From Actinomycetes bacterium (GTDB lineage: Bacteria > Actinomycetota > Actinomycetes > Actinomycetales > Cellulomonadaceae), in contig JAEYXM010000035.1 of the NCBI GenBank assembly GCA_023428465.1, positions 1 through 21,584 of the forward strand: a stretch of DNA of 21,584 bases, read 5' to 3'. This document shows, in pieces, positions 13,530 to 21,578 of the stretch. The notes under the pieces are model-generated. The model searched no databases and was not told where the DNA came from. It was given only the letters and a program-made list of their open reading frames with translations. The position numbers and the translations under genes were made by a program. Numbering within the stretch: the first letter of the stretch is position 1; the number at the start of each line of letters is the position of its first letter.

Positions 13530-14077
13530 TGGACGCCGGGCTGCCCAGGAGCGGGCCACGGGGCGGGATGGGTGCGATCTGGGCGCAGTCGGCCGACGGC
13601 GTCATCGGCGTCGACGGTGGCCTGCCCTGGCACCTGCCGGAGGACCAGGCGCACTTCCGCGCGGTCACGGCCGGGACCGTCGTCGTCATGGGGAGGGCGA
13701 CGTGGGACTCGCTGCCCGCGCGCTTCCGGCCCCTGCCGGGTCGCGAGAACGTGGTGCTCTCGCGCACGAGGGCGGACCTGCCGGGTGCGCGTGTCGTGCC
13801 CGACGTCGCCGCCGCGCTCGCCGTCGTCGACGGCCGGCCCGCGTGGGTCGTCGGGGGTCTGCAGGTCTACGCGCTGCTCCTGGACCACACCGACCGGATC
13901 GAGCTCACCGACGTCGACGTCGTGGTCGGGCGAGGCACCCCCGCCCCGGCGCTCGGGGAAGGCTGGGTCGAGGTGGCCCGGGACCCGGAAGACGGCTGGC
14001 TCACGTCCCGTGCGGGTCTGCGGTACCGGTTCCGGTCGCTCGTCCGGGGCGACCTCATGCGGGCCGGTCCAGCCTAG
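13529..14077 (+). CDS. folA: Dihydrofolate reductase
   Basis: Reduces the dihydrofolate made by ThyA to tetrahydrofolate with NADPH; target of trimethoprim-like drugs. The product shows IWAQSADGVIGVDGGLPWHL (Met20-loop and PWH region), the acidic substrate contact in EDQAHFR, VVMGRATWDSLP, PLPGRENVVLSR and the VVGGLQVY cofactor strand. ATG at 13529 overlaps the thyA stop as TGATG and gives 182 residues; an in-frame ATG at 13568, after a GGGGCGGG stretch, would give 169 residues and a more canonical N-terminus. I keep the coupled start, but the choice is uncertain. A Gly-for-Met-like shift in the Met20 loop (DGGLPW) is normal for actinobacterial enzymes. A stem-loop at 14123-14151 follows the gene. 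Confidence 0.95.
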   Translation: MDAGLPRSGPRGGMGAIWAQSADGVIGVDGGLPWHLPEDQAHFRAVTAGTVVVMGRATWDSLPARFRPLPGRENVVLSRTRADLPGARVVPDVAAALAVVDGRPAWVVGGLQVYALLLDHTDRIELTDVDVVVGRGTPAPALGEGWVEVARDPEDGWLTSRAGLRYRFRSLVRGDLMRAGPA

Positions 14078-14122
14078 GTACGCGCGGCACTGCCCGGAAG
14101 GACGGCGGAGGGTGAACCGTCA

Positions 14123-14151
14123 GCCGGGCCCGCGAGGCGGAATGGCCCGGC
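14123..14151 (+). terminator. 8-bp inverted repeat between folA and dapA
   Basis: GCCGGGCC (14123-14130) and GGCCCGGC (14144-14151) are exact reverse complements with a 13-nt loop. It lies 46 bp after the folA stop and 20 bp before the candidate dapA -10, without a T-run. It may end the thyA-folA message, or act as an operator overlapping the dapA -35 region. Confidence 0.4.
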
Positions 14152-14171
14152 GACTCGACGGACCGCGGCGG

Positions 14172-14177
14172 TAGGTT
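14172..14177 (+). promoter_or_regulatory. Candidate -10 (TAGGTT) of dapA, leaderless layout
   Basis: TAGGTT ends 7 nt before ATG 14185, the same spacing as before dapB and thyA. No clear ribosome site precedes the ATG, which supports a leaderless message. Confidence 0.5.
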
Positions 14178-14184
14178 GTGCGCC

Positions 14185-15081
14185 ATGGCGCCCACCGGCC
14201 GGCCGTTCGGCCACCTCCTCACTGCGATGGTCACCCCGATGACCACCGACGGCACCGTCGACATCGATGCGGGTGTCGCCCTCGCCAAGCACCTCGTGGA
14301 CCACGGCCACGACGGCCTCGTGCTCAACGGCACGACGGGCGAGGCGCCGACGACGCACGCCCCCGAGAAGGCAGATCTGGTCCGCGCCATCGTCGAGGCG
14401 GTGGGGGACCGCGCCGTCATCGTGGCGGGCGCCGGGTCGAACGACACGTCGCACGCGGTGCGGATGGCGGAGCAGGCGGCCGACGCCGGGGCGCACGGCG
14501 TCCTCGTCATCACCCCGTACTACTCGCGCCCGACCCAGGAGGGCGTGTACCAGCACACCGTGGCCGTCGCGGACGCGACGGACCTGCCGGTCATGCTCTA
14601 CGACGTCCCGGGCCGGACTGTGGTCCGCTACTCGGCGGAGACGCTCGACCGGCTCGCCGAGCACCCACGCGTCGTCGCCGTGAAGGACGCGACAGGCGAC
14701 CTCCACGCCGCGACGCACCACATCGCCCGCACGGGCCTCGACTGGTACACGGGCGACGACGGACTGCTCCTGCCCTTCCTCGCCGTCGGCGGCGTCGGGA
14801 TGGTGAGCATGTCCGGTCACCTCGTCGGCGACGGGCTGGCCGCCGTCATCCGCAGCTTCCACGCCGGAGAGCTCACGGCAGCGCGCGAGCAGTTCGTCGC
14901 GCTGCTCCCGGTCGTCGAGCTCATCTGCGGCTCGGGCAACGGCGCCATGCGCTCCAAGGCCGCCCTCGCCCTGCTCGGCCTCATCCCCACGCCCACCATG
15001 CGGCTGCCCCAGGTGGCGCCCGACGAGGCCGAGACGGAGCTCGTGCGCACGGCGCTCGTGGCGGCCGGCCTGATGGACTGA
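14185..15081 (+). CDS. dapA: 4-hydroxy-tetrahydrodipicolinate synthase
   Basis: Condenses pyruvate with aspartate semialdehyde, the first committed step toward diaminopimelate and lysine. The 298-residue TIM-barrel protein has MVTPMTTDG near the N-terminus, the proton-relay Thr pair in NGTTGEAPT (T50-T51-G52-E53), Y139 in LYDVPGRT and the Schiff-base lysine K167 in VVAVKDATGD. Length and order are those of the family. ATG 14185 is chosen over a TTG three codons earlier because the TTG overlaps the TAGGTT hexamer. The next enzyme DapB is encoded 4.4 kb upstream, the usual arrangement in this region of actinobacterial genomes. RNase J follows after 43 bp. Confidence 0.97.
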   Translation: MAPTGRPFGHLLTAMVTPMTTDGTVDIDAGVALAKHLVDHGHDGLVLNGTTGEAPTTHAPEKADLVRAIVEAVGDRAVIVAGAGSNDTSHAVRMAEQAADAGAHGVLVITPYYSRPTQEGVYQHTVAVADATDLPVMLYDVPGRTVVRYSAETLDRLAEHPRVVAVKDATGDLHAATHHIARTGLDWYTGDDGLLLPFLAVGGVGMVSMSGHLVGDGLAAVIRSFHAGELTAAREQFVALLPVVELICGSGNGAMRSKAALALLGLIPTPTMRLPQVAPDEAETELVRTALVAAGLMD

Positions 15082-15088
15082 GCACGAC

Positions 15089-15105
15089 CCGAGGCGCGGC
15101 CTCGG
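15089..15105 (+). other. Small perfect hairpin between dapA and rnj
   Basis: CCGAGGC (15089-15095) and GCCTCGG (15099-15105) are exact reverse complements around a 3-nt loop GCG. It starts 8 bases after the dapA stop and ends 11 bases before the rnj ribosome site. No T-run; it could attenuate or protect the dapA 3' end. Confidence 0.4.
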
Positions 15106-15124
15106 CAGACACCACGGAGGTCAG

Positions 15125-16810
15125 ATGTCCCACCCGCATCCCGAGCTCGGCGCCCCCCCGCCACTGGAGCCGGGCACCTTGCGCATCGTCCCGCTCGGCG
15201 GCCTCGGCGAGATCGGCCGCAACATGACGGTGCTCGAGTACGAGGGGCGGCTGCTCGTCGTCGACTGCGGGGTGCTCTTCCCGGAAGACCACCAGCCCGG
15301 CGTGGACCTCGTGCTCCCCGACTTCGACTACATCGCGGACCGGCTCGGGGACATCGAGGCCCTCGTCCTGACGCACGGGCACGAGGACCACATCGGGGCA
15401 GTGCCGTACCTGCTGCGGCTGCGCCCCGACATCCCGGTGGTGGGCTCGCAGCTCACGCTGGCGTTCGTCGAGGCCAAGCTCAAGGAGCACCAGATCACCC
15501 CGTTCACCCTCGGTGTGAAGGAGGGCCAGCGGGAACGCTTCGGGGCATTCGACTGCGAGTTCGTCGCGGTGACCCACTCGATTCCGGACGCGCTCGCCGT
15601 GGCGATCCGCACCCCCGCGGGCCTGGTGCTGCACACAGGCGACTTCAAGATGGACCAGCTGCCCCTGGACGGGCGGATCACGGACCTGCGGGCCTTCGCG
15701 CGACTCGGCGAGGAGGGAGTCGACCTGTTCATGGTCGACTCCACGAACGCGGAGGTGCCGGGCTTCATCACGCCGGAGGTGGAGATCGGTCCGGTCCTCG
15801 ACCAGCTCTTCGCGACGGCCGAGAAGCGCGTCATCGTCGCGTCGTTCGCCTCGCACGTGCACCGCGTGCAGCAGGTGCTCGACGCCGCGTACGCGCACGG
15901 CCGCAGGGTGGCCCTGGTCGGTCGCTCGATGGTCCGCAACATGGGGATCGCCGCCGAGCTCGGCTACCTGTCCGTCCCGGAGGGTGTGCTCGTCGACGCA
16001 CGGCAGGTCGACGACGTCCCGCCGGAGGAGCTCGTGCTCATGTGCACGGGGTCGCAGGGCGAGCCGATGGCGGCGCTGTCCCGGATGTCCAACCGGGACC
16101 ACCGCGTCCAGGTCGGCCGCGGGGACACCGTGATCCTGGCGTCCTCGCTGATCCCGGGCAACGAGAACGCGGTGTTCCGCGTGGTCAACGGCCTGACCAG
16201 GCTCGGCGCCAAGGTGGTCCACCAGGGCAGCGCGCGTGTGCACGTGTCGGGTCACGCGAGCGCGGGTGAGCTCCTGTACTGCTACAACATCCTGCGCCCG
16301 CGCAACGTCATGCCGATCCACGGCGAGGTGCGCCACCTCGTCGCCAACGGGGCCGTGGCCGTGCGCAGCGGCGTCACCCCGGAGAACGTGGTGCTCGCGG
16401 AGGACGGCGTCGTCATCGACCTCGTGCACGGCCGGGCGAGCATCGTCGGCGCGGTGCCCTGCGGCTACGTGTACGTCGATGGCTCGAGCGTCGGCGCCAT
16501 CACCGAGGTCGAGCTCAAGGACCGGCGGATCCTCGGCGAAGAGGGCTTCATCTCGGTCTTCGTGGTCGTGGACTCCGCCACGGGCAAGGTGCTCGCCGGC
16601 CCGCAGATCCACGCCCGGGGTGTCGCGGAGGACGACTCTGCGTTCGATGCGGTCCTCCCGGACGTGTCCCGCGCCCTCGAGAACGCGGTGCTCAGCGGTA
16701 CGGTCGACCACCAGCAGCTGCAGCAGGTGGTGCGCCGCGTCGTCGGGAAGTGGGCGTCGGGCCACCTGCGCCGGCGCCCCATGATCGTGCCGGTGGTCGT
16801 CGAGGCCTGA
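15125..16810 (+). CDS. rnj: Ribonuclease J (metallo-beta-lactamase/beta-CASP)
   Basis: Zinc-dependent RNase with 5'-3' exonuclease and endonuclease activity in rRNA maturation and mRNA decay. The 561-residue product has the MBL motif HGHEDH at residues 84-89, metal ligands H151 (THSIPDA) and D173 (TGDFKMD), then the beta-CASP module with MVDSTN, FASHVHRVQQ, CTGSQGEP, the HVSGHAS loop and H399 in MPIHGEVRHL, and a C-terminal alpha/beta domain. The short N-terminal extension (MSHPHPELG) lacks the long basic tail of some actinobacterial RNase J. ATG 15125 has GGAGGT at 15116-15121, a 3-nt gap. It follows dapA by 43 bp, as in M. tuberculosis. With pnp it makes this window rich in RNA-turnover enzymes. 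Confidence 0.97.
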   Translation: MSHPHPELGAPPPLEPGTLRIVPLGGLGEIGRNMTVLEYEGRLLVVDCGVLFPEDHQPGVDLVLPDFDYIADRLGDIEALVLTHGHEDHIGAVPYLLRLRPDIPVVGSQLTLAFVEAKLKEHQITPFTLGVKEGQRERFGAFDCEFVAVTHSIPDALAVAIRTPAGLVLHTGDFKMDQLPLDGRITDLRAFARLGEEGVDLFMVDSTNAEVPGFITPEVEIGPVLDQLFATAEKRVIVASFASHVHRVQQVLDAAYAHGRRVALVGRSMVRNMGIAAELGYLSVPEGVLVDARQVDDVPPEELVLMCTGSQGEPMAALSRMSNRDHRVQVGRGDTVILASSLIPGNENAVFRVVNGLTRLGAKVVHQGSARVHVSGHASAGELLYCYNILRPRNVMPIHGEVRHLVANGAVAVRSGVTPENVVLAEDGVVIDLVHGRASIVGAVPCGYVYVDGSSVGAITEVELKDRRILGEEGFISVFVVVDSATGKVLAGPQIHARGVAEDDSAFDAVLPDVSRALENAVLSGTVDHQQLQQVVRRVVGKWASGHLRRRPMIVPVVVEA

Positions 16811-16870
16811 CGCCCGAGGCCTGCCCGGCGACACGGCTCCACGCTGACGGGGGGCATCCGGGTGCGCAGG

Positions 16871-16876
16871 TACCGT
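16871..16876 (+). promoter_or_regulatory. Candidate -10 (TACCGT) of ftsK, leaderless layout
   Basis: TACCGT fits TANNNT and ends 6 nt before ATG 16883, in the 72-bp gap after rnj. A CTGACG at 16844-16849 resembles a -35 but the 21-bp spacer is too long. No ribosome site precedes the ATG. Confidence 0.45.
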
Positions 16877-16882
16877 GTCACC

Positions 16883-19360
16883 ATGGCCAGCCGTACGTCC
16901 GACCCCCGCACCTCCCGGGCGCCCGCGCAGCCCCGCGGTGGGCGGACGTCCGCACCCCGCGGCGGTTCCGGACGTCAGCCCGGTCGCGGCGCCCCACCCA
17001 CGCGGTCCCTGCCCGTCCGGATGGTGCGCGGCGCGTGGATGGGCGGTGCGCACCTCGTGGGCGGCACGGCCCGGCGCATCGGACGCGGCGCCCGCGACCT
17101 CGACCCGGCCCTGCGGCGCGACGGCGCGGCGTTCGCGCTCCTCGGCGTCGCCGTCGTCGTGGCGGCACGCGAGTGGTGGGGCCTGTCCGGCGCGGCCGGG
17201 GACGTGGTGCACGCCGTCGTCGCGGGCACGTTCGGGATCGTCGGCGTGGCCGTCCCCGTCCTGCTCGTCGCCGCGGCCGTCCGGCTCATGCGGCACCCCG
17301 ACCGTGTGGGCGCCAACGGGCGCATGGGCATCGGGCTGACGGCGATCATCCTCGCGGTGTGCGGTCTCGTGCACCTGGCCCAGGACCTGCCGTCGCCGTC
17401 CGACGGATTCGAGCCCGTCCGCGCGGCAGGCGGCGTGCTCGGCTACCTCATCGCGACGCCGCTGGAGGCCCTGGTCACCGCGTGGGCCACCGTCCCGCTC
17501 CTGGTGCTGCTCGGCGTCTTCGGCCTTCTCGTGCTCACCGCAACGCCCGTGCACGCCGTGCCCGAGCGGCTCCGGAGCCTCTACCGGCGCCTCACCGGCC
17601 ACGGCGAGACCGACGCCGAGGACGCCCGGTCGCAGGCGGACGAGGAGTCCCCGCCCAAGCGGCCCCGGCGCCGTCCGCTCCCGGTCCCCGACCCCGACGA
17701 CGTCACCGAGATCATCGTCGCGGACGAGCCCGACCATGTCGCGACGACCGTGATGGCCGCCGAGATCCCGGCGCCGCCCCTGCCGGCGCCGATGCCGCGC
17801 AGCGAGCAGCCGATGCTCGACGGCGAGGTCATCTACACGCTCCCGTCGGAGGAGGTCCTCGCCCGGGGCATGCCGCACAAGGTGCGGTCCGCGGCGAACG
17901 ACCGGGTGGTCGAGGCGCTCACGACCGTGCTCGACGAGTTCGAGATCGATGCGCAGGTCACCGGCTTCACGCGCGGCCCGACCGTCACGCGCTACGAGGT
18001 CGAGCTGGGCCCCGGCATCAAGGTCGAGCGCGTCACCGCGCTCAGCCGCAACATCGCCTACGCCGTCGCGAGCGCCGATGTGCGCATCCTGTCGCCCATC
18101 CCCGGCAAGTCCGCGATCGGCATCGAGATCCCGAACACCGACCGCGAGACGGTCTCGCTCGGCGACGTCCTGCGGTCGTCGGCGGCGCGACGCAGCGAGC
18201 ACCCGCTGGTGATGGGCGTCGGCAAGGACGTCGAGGGCGGCTACGTCGTCGCGAACCTGGCGAAGATGCCGCACCTGCTCGTCGCGGGCGCCACCGGCGC
18301 CGGCAAGTCGAGCTTCATCAACTCGATGATCGTCTCGATCCTCATGCGCTCCACACCGGACGAGGTCCGGATGATCCTCGTCGACCCCAAGCGCGTCGAG
18401 CTGACCGTGTACGAGGGCATCCCGCACCTCATCACGCCCATCATCACGAACCCCAAGAAGGCCGCCGAGGCGCTCGAGTGGGTCGTCCGCGAGATGGAGA
18501 TGCGCTACGACGACCTGGCCATGTTCGGCTACAAGCACGTCGACGACTTCAACGCGGGCGTCCGGGCGGGCAAGGTCCACCCGCTGCCGGGCAGCGAGCG
18601 CAAGATCGCCACGTACCCGTACCTGCTGGTGATCGTCGACGAACTCGCCGATCTGATGATGGTGGCCCCCCGCGACGTCGAGGCGTCGATCCAGCGCATC
18701 ACGCAGCTCGCGCGCGCCGCGGGGATCCACCTCGTGCTCGCGACCCAGCGGCCGAGCGTCGACGTCGTCACGGGCGTCATCAAGGCCAACGTGCCGTCCC
18801 GCATGGCGTTCGCGACGTCGTCCCTCACGGACTCGCGCGTCGTGCTCGATCAGCCCGGTGCGGAGAAGCTGATCGGGCAGGGTGACGCGCTCTTCCTGCC
18901 GATGGGTGCGGCCAAGCCGATGCGCGTGCAGGGCGCCTGGGTCACCGAGGCGGAGATCCACGGCGTCGTCGACCACGTCAAGGCCCAGCTCAAGCCGACC
19001 TACCGCGAGGACGTGACCCAGGTCGCGACCCGCAAGCAGGTCGACGAGGACATCGGCGACGACCTCGACCTGCTGCTGCAGGCCGCCGAGCTCGTGATCA
19101 GCACGCAGTTCGGCTCGACGTCGATGCTCCAGCGCAAGCTCCGCGTGGGCTTCGCCAAGGCCGGACGCCTCATGGACCTGCTCGAGTCCCGCGAGATCGT
19201 GGGGCCCTCGGAGGGGTCGAAGGCGCGCGAGGTCCTCGTGCAGCCGGACGACCTCGCCGGGACCCTGGCCCTGCTGCGTGGCGAGCCGCCGGCCGACGAG
19301 GGAGACTTCTTCGACCAGGCGGACGAAGCCGAGGAGCCATGGGCGAACCAGGAGCGCTGA
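16883..19360 (+). CDS. ftsK: DNA translocase FtsK
   Basis: Septum-anchored ATP-driven DNA pump that clears and aligns chromosome termini at division. The 825-residue product has a Pro/Arg-rich N-terminus, several hydrophobic membrane segments between about residues 85 and 225, an acidic/proline linker, the alpha domain (MPHKVRSAANDRVVE, GPTVTRYEVELGPGIKV), Walker A GATGAGKS at 469-476, Walker B with D586-E587 in VIVDELADLMM, the LATQRPSVDVVTGVIKAN strand, and a C-terminal winged-helix gamma domain (QFGSTSMLQRKLRVGFAKAG) that reads polar DNA motifs. Shorter than E. coli FtsK because of a small linker, normal for actinobacteria. ATG 16883 is preferred over GTG 16862 because of the TACCGT hexamer between them. 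The next gene starts inside its last codons. Confidence 0.97.
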   Translation: MASRTSDPRTSRAPAQPRGGRTSAPRGGSGRQPGRGAPPTRSLPVRMVRGAWMGGAHLVGGTARRIGRGARDLDPALRRDGAAFALLGVAVVVAAREWWGLSGAAGDVVHAVVAGTFGIVGVAVPVLLVAAAVRLMRHPDRVGANGRMGIGLTAIILAVCGLVHLAQDLPSPSDGFEPVRAAGGVLGYLIATPLEALVTAWATVPLLVLLGVFGLLVLTATPVHAVPERLRSLYRRLTGHGETDAEDARSQADEESPPKRPRRRPLPVPDPDDVTEIIVADEPDHVATTVMAAEIPAPPLPAPMPRSEQPMLDGEVIYTLPSEEVLARGMPHKVRSAANDRVVEALTTVLDEFEIDAQVTGFTRGPTVTRYEVELGPGIKVERVTALSRNIAYAVASADVRILSPIPGKSAIGIEIPNTDRETVSLGDVLRSSAARRSEHPLVMGVGKDVEGGYVVANLAKMPHLLVAGATGAGKSSFINSMIVSILMRSTPDEVRMILVDPKRVELTVYEGIPHLITPIITNPKKAAEALEWVVREMEMRYDDLAMFGYKHVDDFNAGVRAGKVHPLPGSERKIATYPYLLVIVDELADLMMVAPRDVEASIQRITQLARAAGIHLVLATQRPSVDVVTGVIKANVPSRMAFATSSLTDSRVVLDQPGAEKLIGQGDALFLPMGAAKPMRVQGAWVTEAEIHGVVDHVKAQLKPTYREDVTQVATRKQVDEDIGDDLDLLLQAAELVISTQFGSTSMLQRKLRVGFAKAGRLMDLLESREIVGPSEGSKAREVLVQPDDLAGTLALLRGEPPADEGDFFDQADEAEEPWANQER

Positions 19361-21531
19361 CCTGGCTCCTCCTCGTCGTCGGCCTGGTCGCCGCCGCCGT
19401 CCTCGCAGTGCTCCTGGTGCGCTCGCGCGCCGCGGGTGCACGGGCGGCGCAGGCCCACGCGGGCGCACTGGCCGCGATGGAGCGGCACCTCGCCGCGGTC
19501 CTCGCGGCCGGCCAGGACGGCATCGTGCTGCACTCGACCGCCGGGAAGGTGCTGCTCGTCAACGAGGCGGGCTCCCGGCTGCTCGACGCCGCGCCCGCGG
19601 AGCTCGTCGGGCGTGAGGTCCACGACCTGCCCGTCCGGTGGGTGACCGAGCAGGGCCAGGACGCCTCGCCGGGCGCGGTGTTCACGCGGGCGACGACCGC
19701 GCGCGGCGACAGTGCAGGGTTCGTCGTCGGTGCGCTGCCGTGGACCGGTGCGCCCGTGCGATGGGTGCAGGTGAGCACGCGTCCCGTCATCGCGCGGGAC
19801 GGCGGCACGGAGATGCTCACGGTCCTGGCCGACGTCACGGGGCCGCGCGAGGTCAGGGCGGCGCTCGCACGGTCCGAGGCGCAGTTCCGCCTCGCCATGG
19901 AGAACGCCCCGATCGGCATGGCGCTCGCGGACCCGACCTGGCGGCTCCAGGAGGTCAATGCCGCGATGGCGCGCCTGTTCGGGGCCGCCCCGGCCGCGCT
20001 CGTGGGCCGTGACCTGTCGGCGCTGTCCCACCCGGACGACCGGGCCGCCGAGCGTTCCCAGGTGCAGCGGCTGCTCCAGGGTGAGACGGACCGGTTCAGC
20101 GCGGAGAAGCGGTACCTGCGCCCCGACGGGCAGACCGTCTGGGCCGTGCTCGACGTCGTCCTGGTACGGCTGCCCGACGGCGCGCCCGACCATTTCGTCA
20201 TCCAGGTGCGGGACGTGACCGACCAGCGCATGCAGTCCGAGATGCTCGCGCACCGCGCCATGCACGACCCGCTGACGGGCCTCGCGAACCGCTCGCTCAT
20301 GCAGGAGGTGCTGCAGCGCGCCGTGGAGCCGCCGGACGCCCCCGGGCGGGTCGCCGTCATCGGCGTGGACCTCGACGAGTTCAAGCAGATCAACGACCGG
20401 TACGGCCACCCTGCAGGCGACGACGTGCTCGTCCACGTCGCCGGCGTGCTGCGCGCCGCCACGGCCGGCCGCGGCACCGTCTCGCGCACGGGCGGTGACG
20501 AGTTCGTCATCGTGATCCAGGACAACGACGCCGCGCGCGCGGCCTTCGAGGTCGCGGCGGGCATCCACAAGGGGCTCGTCAACCCCGTGCGCACCCACCG
20601 CCGGCAGCTGCCGATCCGGGCGAGCGTGGGCATCGCCGTGGCCGAGCCGGCCGTGCTGCAGGGCGGTGCGATGGGCATCCTCGCGGCGGCGGACGCCGCG
20701 CTGTACCGCGCGAAGGCGGGCGGGCGCAGCCGCACCGAGGTCTACGACCGCTCGATGACCACGACGGGCGGGACGAAGCACGGCGCGGTGGCCGAGCTGA
20801 TGCAGGCCATCGAGCACGGCGAGCTCGTCCTGCACTACCAGCCGACCGTGGACCTCTCGACAGGGCTCGTCGTCGGCCACGAGGCCCTCGTGCGCTGGCA
20901 GCACCCCGAGCGCGGGCTCCTGCTCCCGGGTGCGTTCCTGCCGACCGCGGGGGAGGCGGGCCTGGCCGTGCAGCTCGGTACGAACGTCGTGCACCAGGCC
21001 GCGGCGTTCCTCGGCCGGACGGCCGACTCCGGCCAGTGGGTGTCCGTGAACGTCTCGCCCGAACAGCTCGGCGACGGGGAGTTCGTCGCGCAGGCGATCA
21101 TGGCGATCTCCCGGCACGGCGTCGTGCCCGGCCGGCTCGTCGTCGAGCTCACGGAGGCGGGCCTCGTGGACTCCGGTAGCCGGGTCCGGCACGATCTCGC
21201 CGACCTGCGGGCGGCCGGGATCCCCGTGCTCCTCGACGACTTCGGCACGGGCATCGCACCGCTGTCCTACTTGCGCGACCTGCCGGTCGACGGGGTGAAG
21301 CTCGACATGTCGTTCACTGCCGGGATCCCCGAGGACCCGGCCGCGCAGCGCGTGACCCGCGCCCTCGGCGCCCTCGCGCGCGAGCTCGACATGATCACGA
21401 TCGCCGAGGGCATCGAGACCGTCGAGCAGGCCCACTTCCTGCAGGCGTGCGGCTGGGAGTACGGGCAGGGCTGGCTGTTCGGGGCGGGGGAGTCCGAGCC
21501 CGTGCAGGTCGTGCCGTCGCCGACCGTCTGA
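19339..21531 (+). CDS. Membrane-anchored PAS-PAS-GGDEF-EAL cyclic-di-GMP protein
   Basis: Predicted to make and/or break cyclic di-GMP. The 730-residue product has one N-terminal TM helix (about residues 8-27), a PAS-like region (about 45-160), a second PAS/PAC (179-295, AMENAPIGMALAD), a GGDEF domain with intact GGDEF at 385-389, and an EAL domain. EAL catalytic residues are all visible: E515 (EAL), N571 (NVSP), E603 (ELTE), D633-D634 (DDFGTG), K654, E690 (AEGIET) and Q710. The RxxD inhibitory site upstream of GGDEF is absent (AGRGTVSR). So both activities look possible; which dominates cannot be told. ATG 19339 overlaps ftsK by 22 bp, with GAGGAG at 19331-19336 (spacer only 2 nt), so translation is likely coupled. 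In M. tuberculosis no such gene follows ftsK directly, so this looks lineage-specific. Confidence 0.93.
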   Translation: MGEPGALTWLLLVVGLVAAAVLAVLLVRSRAAGARAAQAHAGALAAMERHLAAVLAAGQDGIVLHSTAGKVLLVNEAGSRLLDAAPAELVGREVHDLPVRWVTEQGQDASPGAVFTRATTARGDSAGFVVGALPWTGAPVRWVQVSTRPVIARDGGTEMLTVLADVTGPREVRAALARSEAQFRLAMENAPIGMALADPTWRLQEVNAAMARLFGAAPAALVGRDLSALSHPDDRAAERSQVQRLLQGETDRFSAEKRYLRPDGQTVWAVLDVVLVRLPDGAPDHFVIQVRDVTDQRMQSEMLAHRAMHDPLTGLANRSLMQEVLQRAVEPPDAPGRVAVIGVDLDEFKQINDRYGHPAGDDVLVHVAGVLRAATAGRGTVSRTGGDEFVIVIQDNDAARAAFEVAAGIHKGLVNPVRTHRRQLPIRASVGIAVAEPAVLQGGAMGILAAADAALYRAKAGGRSRTEVYDRSMTTTGGTKHGAVAELMQAIEHGELVLHYQPTVDLSTGLVVGHEALVRWQHPERGLLLPGAFLPTAGEAGLAVQLGTNVVHQAAAFLGRTADSGQWVSVNVSPEQLGDGEFVAQAIMAISRHGVVPGRLVVELTEAGLVDSGSRVRHDLADLRAAGIPVLLDDFGTGIAPLSYLRDLPVDGVKLDMSFTAGIPEDPAAQRVTRALGALARELDMITIAEGIETVEQAHFLQACGWEYGQGWLFGAGESEPVQVVPSPTV

Positions 21532-21548
21532 GGGCGGTCTCGCGGGCC

Positions 21549-21578
21549 GCCCGAGGCACCCGCCCGGGGCGCTCGGGC
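21549..21578 (+). terminator. Possible hairpin after the GGDEF-EAL gene
   Basis: GCCCGAG (21549-21555) pairs with CTCGGGC (21572-21578); inside, after a five-base bulge, CGCC (21561-21564) pairs with GGCG (21568-21571). It lies 17 bases after the stop with no T-run. The window ends at 21584, so what follows is unknown. Confidence 0.35.

Noticed and set aside
16844..16876. CTGACG as the -35 of ftsK
   Set aside because: The spacer to TACCGT would be 21 bp, outside the usual 16-19.
14981..19468. Very long open frame on the minus strand opposite rnj and ftsK
   Set aside because: Its translation is dominated by Arg, Asp, His and Val runs, the usual antisense text of GC-rich genes, with no recognisable domain; rnj and ftsK on the plus strand are certain.
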